The translations under genes were made by a program, and so were the position numbers. Of a stretch of DNA of 64,000 bases, positions 35,612-46,020 are shown piece after piece. The stretch covers positions 1 through 64,000 of the forward strand of contig NZ_JABELD010000029.1 in assembly GCF_018853445.1 (NCBI RefSeq). Reading direction: 5' to 3'. The stretch comes from Acidithiobacillus concretivorus (lineage in GTDB: Bacteria > Pseudomonadota > Gammaproteobacteria > Acidithiobacillales > Acidithiobacillaceae). Position 1 is the stretch's first letter. Each line of letters starts with the position of its first letter. The notes below the pieces were generated by a model that saw only the letters and a list, made by a program, of their open reading frames with translations, was not told the DNA's origin and ran no database searches.

Positions 35612-37057
35612 ATGACTGCTTCAACCCTCGATATAGCGCGTGCCACCTTGTTTACTCCCGGCGGAATCAGTGAAGGGGAGCTGGAAAAAGTGTTTGGCCG
35701 ACTGTCTCATCGGGCGCTGGACGACGCCGACTTGTACTTTCAGTACAGTCGCAGCGAAGGCTTCAGTCTCGAAGAAGGGGTGGTGAAAAACGGGAGTCAT
35801 TCCATTGAGCAGGGGGTAGGGGTGCGCGCCATTCAGGGCGAGCGTCAGGGCTTGGCCTACTCGGATGAAATTGGCGTCGAGGCGCTGCTGACGGCTGCCG
35901 ATGCAGCGCGCGCCATTGTGCATCAGCCGGGTGAAAATCGGGGTCTGGTCTGGCAGCGGCGCAATGGGCTGTCCTTGTATCAGCCAACTGATCCGCTGGC
36001 TTCTATCCCTAATGAAGAAAAAATCGCCCTGCTGGAGCGGGTGGAGCAAGTGGCGCGATCAGTAGACCCCCGTATTGTTCAGGTGATGGCCAGTCTCAGC
36101 GCCAAATTTGAGGCGATACTGGTGGCACGGCTGGATGGCACCATGGCGGCAGACGTGCGTCCCTTGGTACGTCTCCATGTTTCGGCCATTGCCGAGCAGG
36201 GCGGACGTCGCGAGCAAGGGAGTGCCGGTGGTGGTGGTCGTTATGATTACCAGACCTTCCTGAAAGGCCAGATGGCCGATGATTTTGCCCGCGAAGCCGC
36301 GCGACAGGCACTGATAAATCTGGAAGCGGAAGCGGCGCCGGCAGGAAGTATGGATGTGGTGCTGGGGCCGGGTTGGCCGGGCATTTTGCTGCATGAAGCC
36401 ATCGGCCATGGCTTGGAAGGTGATTTCAATCGGAAGGGCACCAGCGTATTTAGTGGTCGGGTCGGTGAGCGGGTTGCTGCTCCTGGGGTGACCGTGGTGG
36501 ATGACGGTACCCTCGAAAATCGCCGGGGTAGCCTGAATGTCGATGACGAAGGTACGGAAACCCAGTGTACCACCCTCATTGAAGATGGAATCCTCAAGGG
36601 CTATTTGCAGGATACGCTCAACGCCCGCCTGACCGGCACCCGTTCTACCGGCAATGGTCGTCGCGAGTCCTACGCACATCTTCCCATGCCCCGGATGACC
36701 AACACCTACATGCGTGCGGGCAATCGGGACCCTCAGGAAATTATTGCCAGTGTCCGGCGTGGTCTTTATGCAGTGAACTTTGGCGGGGGGCAGGTGGATA
36801 TTACCAACGGTAAGTTTGTGTTTTCCGCTTCTGAAGCTTATCTCATTGAAAATGGTAAAATAACCCGGCCGATTAAAGGCGCAACGCTAATTGGTAACGG
36901 ACCGGATGTGCTGACCAGGGTTGAAATGATTGGTAATGACCTCCAATTAGACACGGGTGTGGGTACTTGTGGCAAAGATGGTCAGAGTGTGCCGGTAGGT
37001 GTCGGTCAGCCTACCCTCAAAATACGTGATCTGACGGTGGGAGGAACACAGGGTTGA
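35612..37057 (+). CDS. tldD: Metalloprotease TldD
   Basis: 481 residues. The zinc site [11 protein letters not shown] (HExxxH) lies near residue 263 in [20 protein letters not shown]. The N-terminal [24 protein letters not shown] and C-terminal [12 protein letters not shown] segments are family hallmarks. TldD pairs with TldE (PmbA) to degrade unfolded peptides and mature modified peptides. tldE is not in the window. An AAGGAAGG site precedes the ATG. Confidence 0.94.
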   Translation: MTASTLDIARATLFTPGGISEGELEKVFGRLSHRALDDADLYFQYSRSEGFSLEEGVVKNGSHSIEQGVGVRAIQGERQGLAYSDEIGVEALLTAADAARAIVHQPGENRGLVWQRRNGLSLYQPTDPLASIPNEEKIALLERVEQVARSVDPRIVQVMASLSAKFEAILVARLDGTMAADVRPLVRLHVSAIAEQGGRREQGSAGGGGRYDYQTFLKGQMADDFAREAARQALINLEAEAAPAGSMDVVLGPGWPGILLHEAIGHGLEGDFNRKGTSVFSGRVGERVAAPGVTVVDDGTLENRRGSLNVDDEGTETQCTTLIEDGILKGYLQDTLNARLTGTRSTGNGRRESYAHLPMPRMTNTYMRAGNRDPQEIIASVRRGLYAVNFGGGQVDITNGKFVFSASEAYLIENGKITRPIKGATLIGNGPDVLTRVEMIGNDLQLDTGVGTCGKDGQSVPVGVGQPTLKIRDLTVGGTQG

Positions 37058-37068
37058 AAAAAATCTTA

Positions 37069-37097
37069 TTGTCAGTGGCTTTTCAGAGGGCTAACAT
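37069..37097 (+). promoter_or_regulatory. Candidate sigma-70 promoter of ftsH
   Basis: TTGTCA (37069-37074) and TAACAT (37092-37097) are separated by 17 bases in the 97-base gap after tldD, leaving a leader of about 50 bases before the ftsH start. Confidence 0.45.
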
Positions 37098-37154
37098 CAA
37101 AGCATCTGTCAGTCTTGAACCTGGATTAAATTCTCCCGTGCGGGGGGGTAACAT

Positions 37155-39080
37155 ATGAATAATGTCTTAAAAAACGTTTTGTTATGGGTGGCCATAGGGG
37201 TCATCCTGATGCTGGTGTTTCAGAACCTCAATACGAGTAGTTCGACGCCCGCTCAGGCTATGGACTTTTCGACGTTTGTGAATAGCATCAAACAAGGGCA
37301 AGTAGCCGATGTGAATATTGATGCCAATCATGTAACAGGTAGTCTCAGTTCGGGGCAAAAGTTCAGCGTCTACACGCCGGCTAATGATACCCAGCTGGTG
37401 CCCCAGTTGCTTGCCGCAGGCGTAAAAATCAATGTGAAGCCCCCGGCAGGACAATCTATTTTGTTGTCCATCCTGATTTCCTGGTTCCCCATGCTTCTGC
37501 TTATTGGTGTCTGGATTTTCTTCATGCGGCAGATGGGTGGTGGCGGTGCGGGTGGTCGTGGTGCCATGACTTTCGGGCGCAGCAAGGCCCGGATGCTGAC
37601 CGAAGAAAATAACAAGGTCACTTTCGCTGATGTGGCAGGCGTTGAAGAAGCCAAGGAAGAGTTGGCGGAAATTGTCGACTTTCTGCGCGATCCCCAAAAA
37701 TTCCAGCGCCTCGGTGGTCGGATTCCCAAGGGTGTGCTGTTGATGGGTTCACCGGGTGCCGGTAAAACCTTGTTGGCACGCGCCATTGCCGGTGAAGCCC
37801 GGGTACCGTTCTTCTCCATTTCCGGCTCGGATTTTGTGGAAATGTTCGTGGGTGTTGGTGCCTCACGGGTTCGTGATATGTTCGAGCAGGCGAAAAAACA
37901 TGCACCCTGCATCATTTTCATTGACGAAATCGATGCGGTTGGACGTCAGCGTGGCGCGGGTCTCGGCGGTGGTAATGATGAGCGCGAACAGACCCTCAAC
38001 CAGTTGCTGGTAGAGATGGATGGTTTTGAAGGTACGGAAGGGATTATTGTGGTGGCTGCCACCAACCGTCCGGATGTGCTGGATCCTGCCTTGTTGCGTC
38101 CTGGTCGCTTTGATCGTCAGGTCACTGTGCCCCTGCCCGATATTCGGGGTCGTGAGCAGATTTTGCAGGTTCACATGCGCAAAGTACCCATTACGCCCGA
38201 CGTGGATCCCAAAGTCATTGCCCGGGGTACGCCTGGTTTTTCTGGAGCGGACTTGGCCAATCTGGTCAATGAAGCAGCGTTGATGGCGGCCCGCAAGAGT
38301 AAGCGTTTGGTCGATATGCATGACTTTGAAAATGCCAAAGACAAGGTCATGATGGGTGCTGAACGCAAATCGGTCGTGATGAGTGACAAGCAGCGGGAAA
38401 CTACGGCATATCATGAATCGGGTCATGCGGTAGTTGCCAAGTTGTTGCCTGGCACAGATCCGGTCCATAAGGTGACTATCATTCCTCGTGGTCGTGCTTT
38501 GGGTGTCACCATGCAATTGCCTACTGAAGACCGCTTCAATTATGAGCGTGAGGAAATTCTCTGTAACATTTCCATTCTGATGGGCGGGCGTATTGCCGAA
38601 GAAGTCTTTTTGAATCAGATGACCACGGGTGCGGGTAATGATATTGAACGCGCCACGGATCTGGCTCGGAAAATGGTGACCCAGTGGGGTATGTCCAGTA
38701 TTGGTCCCATGGTGATTGGTGAAAAGGAAGAAGAAGTGTTCATCGGTCGGGAAATGACCAAGCACAGTAACATTTCCGAACAGACAGCCATGACAGTGGA
38801 CGGAGAAATCCGGGGCATCATTCGTGAACGTTATGATGTGGCGCGCAAATTGATTGAGGGAAATCGCGACAAGGTCGAAGCTATGGCCCAGGCATTGTTG
38901 AAGTTCGAAACTCTGGATTCCAATCAGGTGAATGACATCATGGCCGGGCGTGATCCACGTCCGCCGGTAGATGACGCAGGCAGTTATCCGACCATGCCCA
39001 CGGATGGTAATGCCGCCAGTTCGGATAAAACCGGCGGTCAGACGCTGCCGGGCCTCAATCCCGGAGAACATCCCGTTTGA
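37155..39080 (+). CDS. ftsH: ATP-dependent zinc metalloprotease FtsH
   Basis: 641 residues. Two membrane segments (about 5-24 and 98-120) flank a periplasmic domain. The AAA domain has Walker A GSPGAGKT, Walker [12 protein letters not shown] and the SRH region [20 protein letters not shown]. The protease site is HESGH, with the third ligand in the downstream helix (about 490). It degrades membrane proteins and LpxC-type regulators. The gene is preceded by GGGGGG, a plain but adequate ribosome site. It begins the ftsH-folP-glmM operon. Confidence 0.96.
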   Translation: MNNVLKNVLLWVAIGVILMLVFQNLNTSSSTPAQAMDFSTFVNSIKQGQVADVNIDANHVTGSLSSGQKFSVYTPANDTQLVPQLLAAGVKINVKPPAGQSILLSILISWFPMLLLIGVWIFFMRQMGGGGAGGRGAMTFGRSKARMLTEENNKVTFADVAGVEEAKEELAEIVDFLRDPQKFQRLGGRIPKGVLLMGSPGAGKTLLARAIAGEARVPFFSISGSDFVEMFVGVGASRVRDMFEQAKKHAPCIIFIDEIDAVGRQRGAGLGGGNDEREQTLNQLLVEMDGFEGTEGIIVVAATNRPDVLDPALLRPGRFDRQVTVPLPDIRGREQILQVHMRKVPITPDVDPKVIARGTPGFSGADLANLVNEAALMAARKSKRLVDMHDFENAKDKVMMGAERKSVVMSDKQRETTAYHESGHAVVAKLLPGTDPVHKVTIIPRGRALGVTMQLPTEDRFNYEREEILCNISILMGGRIAEEVFLNQMTTGAGNDIERATDLARKMVTQWGMSSIGPMVIGEKEEEVFIGREMTKHSNISEQTAMTVDGEIRGIIRERYDVARKLIEGNRDKVEAMAQALLKFETLDSNQVNDIMAGRDPRPPVDDAGSYPTMPTDGNAASSDKTGGQTLPGLNPGEHPV

Positions 39081-39946
39081 CCGTAACGCTGGATTGCAAT
39101 GGGCGCCCGCTGTATTTGGGGCGCCCTTGTGTTATGGGGATTTTGAATGTCACGCCCGACTCTTTCTCCGATGGCGGAACATATACTCGTCCGGAGTTGG
39201 CGGTTATGCGGGCCCGTCAAATCTGGGAGAGTGGCGGCGATATCATTGATATTGGTGCGGAATCAACCCGTCCAGGTGCCCCCGCTGTTTCCGAGTCGGA
39301 AGAAATGGATCGCCTGCTGCCCATTGTGGAAGCGGTGCTGGCAGCAGTGCCTTTGCCGGTGTCCATAGATACTTACAAAGCTAAGGTCATGCGCGAAGCC
39401 TGGTCCCTGGGCGCGGGCTTGATGAATGATGTCACGGCACTGCAGGGCGATTCCCAATCGCTGGCCATGGTCGCAGAGTTGGACATTCCGGTTTGCCTGA
39501 TGCATATGCGGGGCACTCCACGAAACATGCAGACCAATACCCACTATGACGATGTGCTTGGCGAGGTAACCCATTTTTTCAGGGAACGCATGGCTGCATG
39601 CGCAACCGCAGGAATCCGCCGTGAACAGTTATTACTGGATCCCGGATTTGGTTTTGCCAAAGATCTCCAGGGAAACTGCCGGCTTTTGCGGGAACTGGAC
39701 GCCCTGCAAAGTATAGGGTTGCCGATTGTTGTCGGGGTTTCCCGAAAAAGCATGATTGGGGAGTTGTCTGGTGTCGCCCTTGCCGCTCAACGACTGGCCG
39801 GTAGTATTGCCGCCGCACTCTGGGCTGTGGCCCATGGTGCGCAGGTGTTGCGCGTTCACGATGTGGCAGAAACGGTGCAGGCCATCAAAGTCTGGACAGG
39901 TATTCAGGAACAAGGGGCTGAAAAGCCGTTGAGGGAAGTGCAATGA
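39077..39946 (+). CDS. folP: Dihydropteroate synthase
   Basis: 289 residues from a TTG at 39077 that overlaps the ftsH stop (TTGA). TIM-barrel motifs are VMGILNVTPDSFSDGG, IDIGAESTRPGA, LLDPGFGFAKD, VGVSRKSMIGEL and LRVHDV. It joins para-aminobenzoate to the pterin diphosphate in folate synthesis and is the sulfonamide target. The ftsH-folP-glmM order is conserved in proteobacteria. The TTG start is supported by the lack of any ATG before the first conserved strand. Confidence 0.93.
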   Translation: MTVTLDCNGRPLYLGRPCVMGILNVTPDSFSDGGTYTRPELAVMRARQIWESGGDIIDIGAESTRPGAPAVSESEEMDRLLPIVEAVLAAVPLPVSIDTYKAKVMREAWSLGAGLMNDVTALQGDSQSLAMVAELDIPVCLMHMRGTPRNMQTNTHYDDVLGEVTHFFRERMAACATAGIRREQLLLDPGFGFAKDLQGNCRLLRELDALQSIGLPIVVGVSRKSMIGELSGVALAAQRLAGSIAAALWAVAHGAQVLRVHDVAETVQAIKVWTGIQEQGAEKPLREVQ

Positions 39947-41283
39947 GTAGAAAGTGGTTTGGCACCGATGGTGTCAGGGGGCGGGTCGGAGATTCCGTCA
40001 TTCACCCGGAATGGGTGCTGAAGTTGGGATGGGCGGCGGGTCATGTGCTGACCGCTGGAGTCACGGGACGGCCCCGGGTGGTAATCGGCAAGGACACCCG
40101 TCTTTCCGGTTATTTGCTGGAATCGGCACTGGAATCCGGTCTTGCTAGTGCAGGTGTGGATGTGTTGCTGGTCGGTCCGCTGCCGACACCAGCCATTGCC
40201 TATTTGACGCGAACCCTGCGTGCGGACGCTGGAATTGTTATCAGCGCTTCGCATAATCCCTATCAGGATAACGGTATCAAGTTTTTCTCGGGGGACGGCT
40301 ATAAATTGCCCGATGCCCAGGAAGAAGCCATTGAAGCCTGGATGGATCGGCCAATGCTGGTTTCTGATTCCGAACAGCTTGGTAAGGCGCGCCGTGTCGA
40401 AGATGCAGCAGGTCGGTATGTAGAGTTTTGCAAAACCACCTTTCCGGCCAACCTGGACTTGCGTGGCCTGCATCTGGTTGTGGATTGTGCGCACGGCGCC
40501 AATTACAAAGTGGGTCCCATGGTATTCCGGGAGTTAGGCGCACAATTGACCTTGCTCGGTGTGGAGCCCAATGGCATCAATATCAATGCCGGAGTCGGCT
40601 CGACCTGTCCGGAAAGTCTGCAGGAGCAGGTGCGCAGCACTCAGGCTGACCTCGGTATTGCTTTTGATGGGGATGGCGATCGACTGATTTTGGTGGATGG
40701 CCAGGGCGCGCTGCTGGATGGCGACGAACTCATCTGGCTTTTGGCCCGCGACATGCAGCAGCAGGGTATTTTGTCTGGCGTGGTCGGTACAGTCATGAGT
40801 AATCTGGCCCTTGAGCAGGGTCTTGCTGATTTGGGAGTCCCCTTTGTGCGTAGTGCCGTCGGAGATCGCTATGTTCTTGAAGCCATGCAGCAGCACGCCT
40901 TTCCTCTGGGTGGCGAATCATCGGGGCATATTATTACGCCGGCCAATACCACGGGGGATGCGATTCTGGCCGCCTTGCGCGTGCTGGCCATTATGCGTAA
41001 ATCTGGCAAAAGCCTGAAGGCATTACGGGAAGGCTACCAGCCCTATCCGCAGGTGCTGATTGGTGTACGTCTGGCAGATGCCCGACGTTTGCTCGATCAT
41101 CCCACAGCGCAAGAACGGGTTGCGGCTGCAGAACAAGAACTGGCAGATAAAGGGCGGCTACTGGTGCGGCCATCAGGTACAGAACCATTGTTGCGGGTCA
41201 TGGTCGAGGCTGTGTCAGCAGACCTGGCGGCGCGGGTTGCCGAGAAGCTTGCTAAAGAACTCAGTGATCTGGCGCCCGGATAA
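39943..41283 (+). CDS. glmM: Phosphoglucosamine mutase
   Basis: 446 residues. FGTDGVRGRVG at the N-terminus, the active-site phosphoserine loop VISASHNPYQDNGIKFF with Ser103, metal loop FDGDGDRLI, sugar loop GGESSGHI and the C-terminal RPSGTEPLLRVMVE phosphate site are all present. It converts glucosamine-6-phosphate to the 1-phosphate for peptidoglycan and LPS. Start ATGA overlaps the folP stop. Confidence 0.95.
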   Translation: MSRKWFGTDGVRGRVGDSVIHPEWVLKLGWAAGHVLTAGVTGRPRVVIGKDTRLSGYLLESALESGLASAGVDVLLVGPLPTPAIAYLTRTLRADAGIVISASHNPYQDNGIKFFSGDGYKLPDAQEEAIEAWMDRPMLVSDSEQLGKARRVEDAAGRYVEFCKTTFPANLDLRGLHLVVDCAHGANYKVGPMVFRELGAQLTLLGVEPNGININAGVGSTCPESLQEQVRSTQADLGIAFDGDGDRLILVDGQGALLDGDELIWLLARDMQQQGILSGVVGTVMSNLALEQGLADLGVPFVRSAVGDRYVLEAMQQHAFPLGGESSGHIITPANTTGDAILAALRVLAIMRKSGKSLKALREGYQPYPQVLIGVRLADARRLLDHPTAQERVAAAEQELADKGRLLVRPSGTEPLLRVMVEAVSADLAARVAEKLAKELSDLAPG

Positions 41284-41300
41284 AATCAGAAAATGCAAAA

Positions 41301-41329
41301 TTGACCGCTTCGAGTGGAGTCTTTACACT
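41301..41329 (+). promoter_or_regulatory. Sigma-70 promoter of tpiA-secG
   Basis: TTGACC (41301-41306), 17-base spacer, TACACT (41324-41329): a near-consensus pair in the gap between glmM and tpiA. The spacer and -10 include GAGTG/CACTC, a small dyad that could be incidental. Confidence 0.6.
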
Positions 41330-41380
41330 CGGTCGCACATTAGACGATTATGACATATAGCTGAACAAGGAAGATTTGAT

Positions 41381-42154
41381 TTGCGTCCCACCATGGTTGC
41401 AGGAAACTGGAAGATGAATGGCCTCAGCGCCGATGCCGTGCATCTTACCCAAGCCATTCTCAGCGCCGATCTGGAGCAGATGCGTCCTGAAGTGGTGCTG
41501 TTCCCGCCGTATACCCTTTTGCACGCGGTGACTCAGGAAGCAAAGGGAACCGCGTTGCGTTGGGGGGGGCAGAACTTGTTCTGGGAACCCAATGGAGCCT
41601 ATACCGGAGAAATTTCGGGCGCAATGCTCCGCGACATGGGTTGTCGCTATGTTTTGGTGGGACATTCGGAAAGACGGCAAATTTTTGCGGAAACGGACGA
41701 ACTGGTAGCCCGTAAAGTCAAAGCGGCGCTGTCATCGGGCCTGATACCCGTGGTCTGTGTGGGTGAGAGCGAAGCTGAGCGCGCCCAGGGAGCTACCGAA
41801 CAGGTTCTGCAGCGTCAGGTAGAGGCGATATTGCCTTTGTTGAATCTGGAGTCTAACCAGCCTAATCTCATCATTGCCTACGAACCCATCTGGGCCATCG
41901 GCACCGGGCAAAGCGCCAGTCCGGAACAGGCCCAGGCCGTACACGCTTTTATTCGTAAGCTGGTGGCAGGACATTCAAGCCAGTTGGCCAAGCGCCTGAT
42001 TCTGTTGTACGGAGGCAGCGTCAAAGGCAACAACGCAGCGGCGCTGTTTGATCAGGAAGATATTGATGGCGCTCTGGTTGGCGGAGCATCCCTGAGCGCG
42101 GGAGAATTTATCCAAATTTGTCGTGCTGCCGAATCGGCAGGACGAGGAGGTTGA
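41381..42154 (+). CDS. tpiA: Triose-phosphate isomerase
   Basis: 257 residues from a TTG at 41381, eight bases after AAGGAA; an ATG four codons on (41393) would start at MVAGNWKMNG. Catalytic residues are visible: Lys in GNWKMNG, His in LVGHSERRQ and Glu in AYEPIWAIGTG; the phosphate site is LYGGSVKGNNA. It interconverts glyceraldehyde-3-phosphate and dihydroxyacetone phosphate in glycolysis and the Calvin cycle. The stop is followed at once by secG, the usual tpiA-secG pair. Confidence 0.94.
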   Translation: MRPTMVAGNWKMNGLSADAVHLTQAILSADLEQMRPEVVLFPPYTLLHAVTQEAKGTALRWGGQNLFWEPNGAYTGEISGAMLRDMGCRYVLVGHSERRQIFAETDELVARKVKAALSSGLIPVVCVGESEAERAQGATEQVLQRQVEAILPLLNLESNQPNLIIAYEPIWAIGTGQSASPEQAQAVHAFIRKLVAGHSSQLAKRLILLYGGSVKGNNAAALFDQEDIDGALVGGASLSAGEFIQICRAAESAGRGG

Positions 42155-42158
42155 TTTG

Positions 42159-42596
42159 ATGTACACCTTGTTATTGGTGTTTCAGGTGATTATTTGTGTC
42201 GTACTGGTAGGGTTGATCCTGATTCAGAAAGGTCAGGGGGCGGATATGGGTGCAGCATTTGGCGGTGGTGGATCGCAAACCGTATTTGGTGCCCAGGGAG
42301 CGGGAAATTTCCTCAGTCATACCACTGCAGTCATTGGCGCCATATTTTTCCTGAACAGTCTTGGTCTGGCGTACCTTTCCGATAATGCCGCAAGCGGTGT
42401 GGTTTCTGGAATTGCTTTGCCAAGCAAGGCGCCGGTTACCAGCACGCTACCGGCAAAACCCGCTACGGCGACGCCCACGGTCGTTCATCCTGCGGCAGCG
42501 GCTACGGGTTCTGCGGCAGCGGCTGTAAGCCCATCTGCAGCAGGCAGTGTGCCGGCAGCGCCAGTTTCTACAGCCAAAACACCTGTGAAGCCTTGA
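42159..42596 (+). CDS. secG: Preprotein translocase subunit SecG
   Basis: 145 residues from the ATG at 42159 with GAGGAGG upstream. First membrane helix MYTLLLVFQVIICVVLVGLI, then the SecG signature LIQKGQGADMGAAFGGG-SQTVFG, and second helix near 52-72. The C-terminal half is a low-complexity Ala/Pro/Thr/Val tail (about 90-145), longer than in E. coli SecG, and probably a flexible extension. It supports SecYEG export. Confidence 0.92.
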   Translation: MYTLLLVFQVIICVVLVGLILIQKGQGADMGAAFGGGGSQTVFGAQGAGNFLSHTTAVIGAIFFLNSLGLAYLSDNAASGVVSGIALPSKAPVTSTLPAKPATATPTVVHPAAAATGSAAAAVSPSAAGSVPAAPVSTAKTPVKP

Positions 42597-42633
42597 CGTA
42601 GCAAGCGGGTCATGAGAAAGTTTTAAGACTTCG

Positions 42634-42718
42634 GCCGAAGTGGTGAAATTGGTAGACACACCGTCTTGAGGGGGCGGCGGCGCAAGCTGTACCGGTTCGA
42701 ATCCGGTCTTCGGCACCA
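42634..42718 (+). tRNA. tRNA-Leu (anticodon GAG)
   Basis: An 85-base cloverleaf: acceptor GCCGAAG pairs with CTTCGGC, D-arm GTGAAATTGGTAGACAC, anticodon stem CCGTC/GGCGG around loop TTGAGGG (anticodon GAG), a long class II variable arm, T-arm CCGGTTCGAATCCGG, and an encoded CCA. It reads CUC/CUU codons. It sits between secG and the nuo operon. Confidence 0.96.
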
Positions 42719-42723
42719 AATTG

Positions 42724-42745
42724 CAGCCTATAGGGCTGTTTTTTT
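42724..42745 (+). terminator. Intrinsic terminator after tRNA-Leu
   Basis: Stem CAGCC/GGCTG with loop TATAG is followed by seven T residues (42739-42745), six bases after the tRNA. It separates the tpiA-secG-tRNA unit from nuo. Confidence 0.75.
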
Positions 42746-42852
42746 GTCTCTGGAGTATACCAGAGCATTGATTTATATATAAGAAAATTAATTTATAGCG
42801 GATTCTGAAGGTGGTGTTTTCAGGTCCATATTTGGGTGGAGGAGTGTTGGGG
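42746..42852 (+). promoter_or_regulatory. A/T-rich nuo leader with weak promoter candidate
   Basis: A small hairpin CTCTGG/CCAGAG (42748-42765) precedes an A/T-rich tract. TTGATT (42768-42773) and TTTATA (42792-42797) are 18 bases apart. The -10 match is poor, but base composition is unlike the rest of the region, and a promoter for the 15-gene nuo operon is expected here. Confidence 0.35.
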
Positions 42853-43209
42853 ATGTTGAACCACTATTTGCCCGTGCTCATCTTTATTGTGGTGGCACTG
42901 GTGGTCGGTGTGGTCCCATTACTGATGGGCGCCTCGCTGGGACCGCACAAACCGGATAGCGAAAAGCTCTCGCCCTATGAATGTGGCTTTGAGGCTTTTG
43001 AAGACGCGCGCGTCAAATTTGATGTGCGCTATTATCTGGTAGCCATTCTGTTCATTCTCTTTGATCTGGAAATTGCCTTCCTGTTCCCCTGGGCCGTGGT
43101 CTTTGATCAGATCGGCATGATGGGTTTTCTGGCCATGATGATTTTTCTCGCCATTCTCGTGGTGGGTTTCATCTATGAGTGGAAAAAAGGAGCCTTGGAA
43201 TGGGAATAG
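42853..43209 (+). CDS. nuoA: NADH-quinone oxidoreductase subunit A
   Basis: 118 residues from the ATG at 42853, eight bases after GGAGGAG; GTG starts upstream (42811) are less likely. Three membrane helices; [39 protein letters not shown] is the diagnostic stretch with conserved Cys/Glu/Asp of the quinone-channel loop. First gene of the complete nuoA-N operon; its end overlaps nuoB. Confidence 0.95.
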   Translation: MLNHYLPVLIFIVVALVVGVVPLLMGASLGPHKPDSEKLSPYECGFEAFEDARVKFDVRYYLVAILFILFDLEIAFLFPWAVVFDQIGMMGFLAMMIFLAILVVGFIYEWKKGALEWE

Positions 43210-43676
43210 AAGGTATCCTCGAAAAAGGTTTTGTGACCACCAGCATTGATACCGTGGTCAACTGGAGTCGTACCGGCTCTTTGTGGCCCATGACTTTTGG
43301 GCTGGCATGCTGTGCCGTAGAGATGATGCATGCCGGAGCAGCCCGTTATGATCTGGATCGCTTTGGTATCGTGTTTCGTCCCAGTCCCCGCCAGTCTGAC
43401 GTGATGATTGTGGCCGGGACTCTGGTGAATAAAATGGCCCCGGCCTTACGTAAGGTCTATGACCAGATGCCGGAACCGCGTTGGGTGGTTTCCATGGGTT
43501 CCTGCGCTAATGGTGGTGGCTATTATCATTACTCGTACAGCATTGTGCGTGGTTGTGATCGCATCGTGCCGGTGGATATTTATGTTCCCGGATGTCCGCC
43601 CACTGCCGAGGCGCTACTGTACGGTCTGATTCAATTGCAGAAAAAAATTCGCCGAACCAACACAATAGCCAGGTAA
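43200..43676 (+). CDS. nuoB: NADH-quinone oxidoreductase subunit B
   Basis: 158 residues from the ATG at 43200, seven bases after AAGGAG. It carries the terminal [4Fe-4S] cluster N2: ligands in [10 protein letters not shown] (Cys-Cys), [13 protein letters not shown] and [11 protein letters not shown]. It passes electrons to quinone at the junction with NuoD. It overlaps nuoA by ten bases and lies three bases before nuoC. Confidence 0.96.
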   Translation: MGIEGILEKGFVTTSIDTVVNWSRTGSLWPMTFGLACCAVEMMHAGAARYDLDRFGIVFRPSPRQSDVMIVAGTLVNKMAPALRKVYDQMPEPRWVVSMGSCANGGGYYHYSYSIVRGCDRIVPVDIYVPGCPPTAEALLYGLIQLQKKIRRTNTIAR

Positions 43677-43679
43677 GCC

Positions 43680-44288
43680 ATGACTGACGCACTCGAAAAC
43701 CTGCGCCAGACACTGAGCGCAAAGCTGGGAGATCATCTGCGCGATGCCCGTATGGATCGTGAAGAATTGACGGTGGAAATAACTCTGGAAGGATTCCACG
43801 CAGCTTGTCTCTGGTTGCGCGAAGATCCGGACTGCCGCTTCGACATGCTGATAGATGTATGCGGCGTTGATTACTCCGAATATGGCGACGGTACCTGGGA
43901 AGGGCCGCGTTTTGCGGTGGTCTATCATTTGCTTTCCCTGCCAAACCGGCAGCGCATCCGTTTGCGGATATTTGCGGACACAGAGTTGCCGATTGTCCCT
44001 TCCGTAGTGGATGTCTGGGCGGCTGCCAACTGGTTTGAGCGGGAGACTTTTGATCTTTACGGAATTTTGTTTGATGGTCATCCCGACCTGCGCCGTATTC
44101 TTACCGATTATGGTTTTGTGGGTTATCCCTTCCGTAAGGATTTTCCGCTGGTGGGAACCGTAGAAATGCGTTACGACGCCGATCAGGGGCGCGTCATTTA
44201 CGAACCCACGCGCACCGAAGAACGGGTGGTTGTCCCGCGCATCATCCGGGCCGAGGAGGAGGGGCGCTACAATGCCAGAAATCAATAA
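43680..44288 (+). CDS. nuoC: NADH-quinone oxidoreductase subunit C
   Basis: 202 residues, the 30-kDa subunit. [40 protein letters not shown] is the signature. It is separate from NuoD, unlike the fused NuoCD of enterobacteria, and fits a beta-type or acidithiobacillus-type complex. The C-terminal end overlaps nuoD by 17 bases. Confidence 0.95.
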   Translation: MTDALENLRQTLSAKLGDHLRDARMDREELTVEITLEGFHAACLWLREDPDCRFDMLIDVCGVDYSEYGDGTWEGPRFAVVYHLLSLPNRQRIRLRIFADTELPIVPSVVDVWAAANWFERETFDLYGILFDGHPDLRRILTDYGFVGYPFRKDFPLVGTVEMRYDADQGRVIYEPTRTEERVVVPRIIRAEEEGRYNARNQ

Positions 44289-45525
44289 TTTTACGATGAA
44301 CTTCGGGCCGCAGCATCCTTCGGCACACGGGGTGTTGCGTCTGGTGCTGGAGCTGGATGGAGAAGTCATCGAGCGAGCTGATCCGCATATTGGTTTGCTT
44401 CATCGTGCTACGGAAAAGCTGGCCGAAAATAAAACTTATTTGCAGAATTTGCCTTATATGGACCGCCTCGACTACGTGTCGATGATGTGCAACGAGCATG
44501 CGTACTGCCTGGCCGTGGAAAAGTTGCTTGGCCTGGAAGTGCCAAGACGCGCCCAGTATATTCGTACGCTTTTCGACGAAATTACCCGGGTCCTCAACCA
44601 TCTGCTCTGGCTGGGTGCCTATGCGCTGGATGTAGGCGCAATGAGTGTTTTCCTGTACTGCTTTCGTGAGCGCGAAGACCTTATGGACGTCTATGAGGCG
44701 GTTTCCGGTGCGCGGATGCACGCAGCTTATTATCGACCTGGCGGGGTTTATCGTGATCTCCCGGCGCAGATGCCCCAGTATGTGGCCTCGCCTTATCGGG
44801 ATGCCAAGCGCCTGGATGAACTCAATGCCAATCGTCAGGGAACGGTGCTCGATTTCATTGAAGATTTTACCCGGCGTTTTCCCGGTTATGTGGACGAATA
44901 TGAAACATTGCTGACGGATAACCGCATCTGGAAGCAAAGAACAGTCGGTATTGGTGTGGTGGATTCCGAGCGGGCGGTGCAGTTGGGTTTTACTGGTCCC
45001 ATGTTGCGGGCTTCCGGGGTGGCCTGGGATTTACGTCGAACCCAGCCTTACGCGGCTTATGCGGATCTGGATTTTGAAATTCCCGTCGGTAGTACCGGGG
45101 ATTGTTATGACCGCTATCTGGTGCGGGTGGCGGAAATGCGGCAAAGCAACCACATTATTGGCCAGTGCGTGAATTGGCTGCGCCAGAATCCGGGGCCGGT
45201 CATTACGGACGACTTCAAGGTGGCCGCGCCGCCGCGTGAAGAAATGAAGGGCAGCATGGAAGCCCTCATCCATCACTTCAAGCTGTTTTCGGAGGGTATG
45301 TCCGTTCCGGCGGGAGAAGTGTACACGGCTGTCGAGGCTCCCAAGGGAGAATTCGGGATATACATGGTTTCGGACGGGGCGAACAAGCCCTACCGGATGA
45401 AAATCCGTGCCCCTGGCTTTTCTCATCTGGCGGCGATGGATGAAATGGCCAAGGGACACATGATTGCAGATGTGGTGGCGATACTGTCCACCATGGATAT
45501 TGTTTTCGGCGAGATTGACAGGTAG
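44272..45525 (+). CDS. nuoD: NADH-quinone oxidoreductase subunit D
   Basis: 417 residues from the ATG at 44272, with GAGGAGG nine bases upstream; a longer frame begins inside nuoC. The 49-kDa subunit signature [21 protein letters not shown] contains the His of the quinone site, then [12 protein letters not shown], and it ends in DIVFGEIDR as expected. With NuoB it forms the quinone-reduction chamber. Confidence 0.96.
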   Translation: MPEINNFTMNFGPQHPSAHGVLRLVLELDGEVIERADPHIGLLHRATEKLAENKTYLQNLPYMDRLDYVSMMCNEHAYCLAVEKLLGLEVPRRAQYIRTLFDEITRVLNHLLWLGAYALDVGAMSVFLYCFREREDLMDVYEAVSGARMHAAYYRPGGVYRDLPAQMPQYVASPYRDAKRLDELNANRQGTVLDFIEDFTRRFPGYVDEYETLLTDNRIWKQRTVGIGVVDSERAVQLGFTGPMLRASGVAWDLRRTQPYAAYADLDFEIPVGSTGDCYDRYLVRVAEMRQSNHIIGQCVNWLRQNPGPVITDDFKVAAPPREEMKGSMEALIHHFKLFSEGMSVPAGEVYTAVEAPKGEFGIYMVSDGANKPYRMKIRAPGFSHLAAMDEMAKGHMIADVVAILSTMDIVFGEIDR

Positions 45526-45528
45526 AGC

Positions 45529-46020
45529 ATGTTATCGGAAAAGTCCCTGAAAGCTATTGCCTTTGAGCGCAGCAAGTATCCGCAGGAAGAAGCGCGTTCG
45601 GCGTTGTTGGCGGCACTGCGTATTGCCCAGGAAGAACAGGGTTACCTGCGTGATGAACTGATTGAATATGTGGCAGAAATTTTGGGTTTGCCAGCCATTC
45701 AGGCTTTTGAGGTGGCGACCTTTTATACCATGTATGACCTCAAGCCCGTGGGTCGCCACAAGCTTTGCGTCTGTGGCAGCGTGTCCTGCTTTCTGAACGG
45801 ATCAGACAAAATCATTGGCCATCTGAGTAAAACACTGGGAATCGGTCCAGGTGAAACGACGGCTGATGGTTTGTTCACCTTGCAGGAAGTGGAATGCCTG
45901 GGTGCCTGTAAAGATGCACCGATGATGCAGCTGGGAGATCGCTACTACGAAAACCTGACTCCGGAAAGTCTTGATGTGCTGATTGCCCAATTGCGGGGAG
46001 GATCTGAAGATGTACGTTAA
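45529..46020 (+). CDS. nuoE: NADH-quinone oxidoreductase subunit E
   Basis: 163 residues. Thioredoxin-like fold with the [2Fe-2S] cluster N1a: the first pair lies in [11 protein letters not shown], the second pair in [30 protein letters not shown] is the family motif. It forms the NADH-dehydrogenase tip with NuoF. Three bases after nuoD; overlaps nuoF by 11 bases. Confidence 0.94.
   Translation: MLSEKSLKAIAFERSKYPQEEARSALLAALRIAQEEQGYLRDELIEYVAEILGLPAIQAFEVATFYTMYDLKPVGRHKLCVCGSVSCFLNGSDKIIGHLSKTLGIGPGETTADGLFTLQEVECLGACKDAPMMQLGDRYYENLTPESLDVLIAQLRGGSEDVR

Noticed and set aside
37114-37142. Heat-shock-like promoter (CTTGAAC then CCCGTG) before ftsH
   Set aside because: The -35 is attractive because ftsH is heat-induced in E. 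coli, but the -10 is poor and would put the transcript start only about six bases before the ATG, leaving no room for a ribosome site.
37863-39071. 402-codon minus-strand frame opposite ftsH
   Set aside because: It is His/Thr/Arg-rich, as expected for an antisense shadow, with no domain. FtsH explains this sequence fully.
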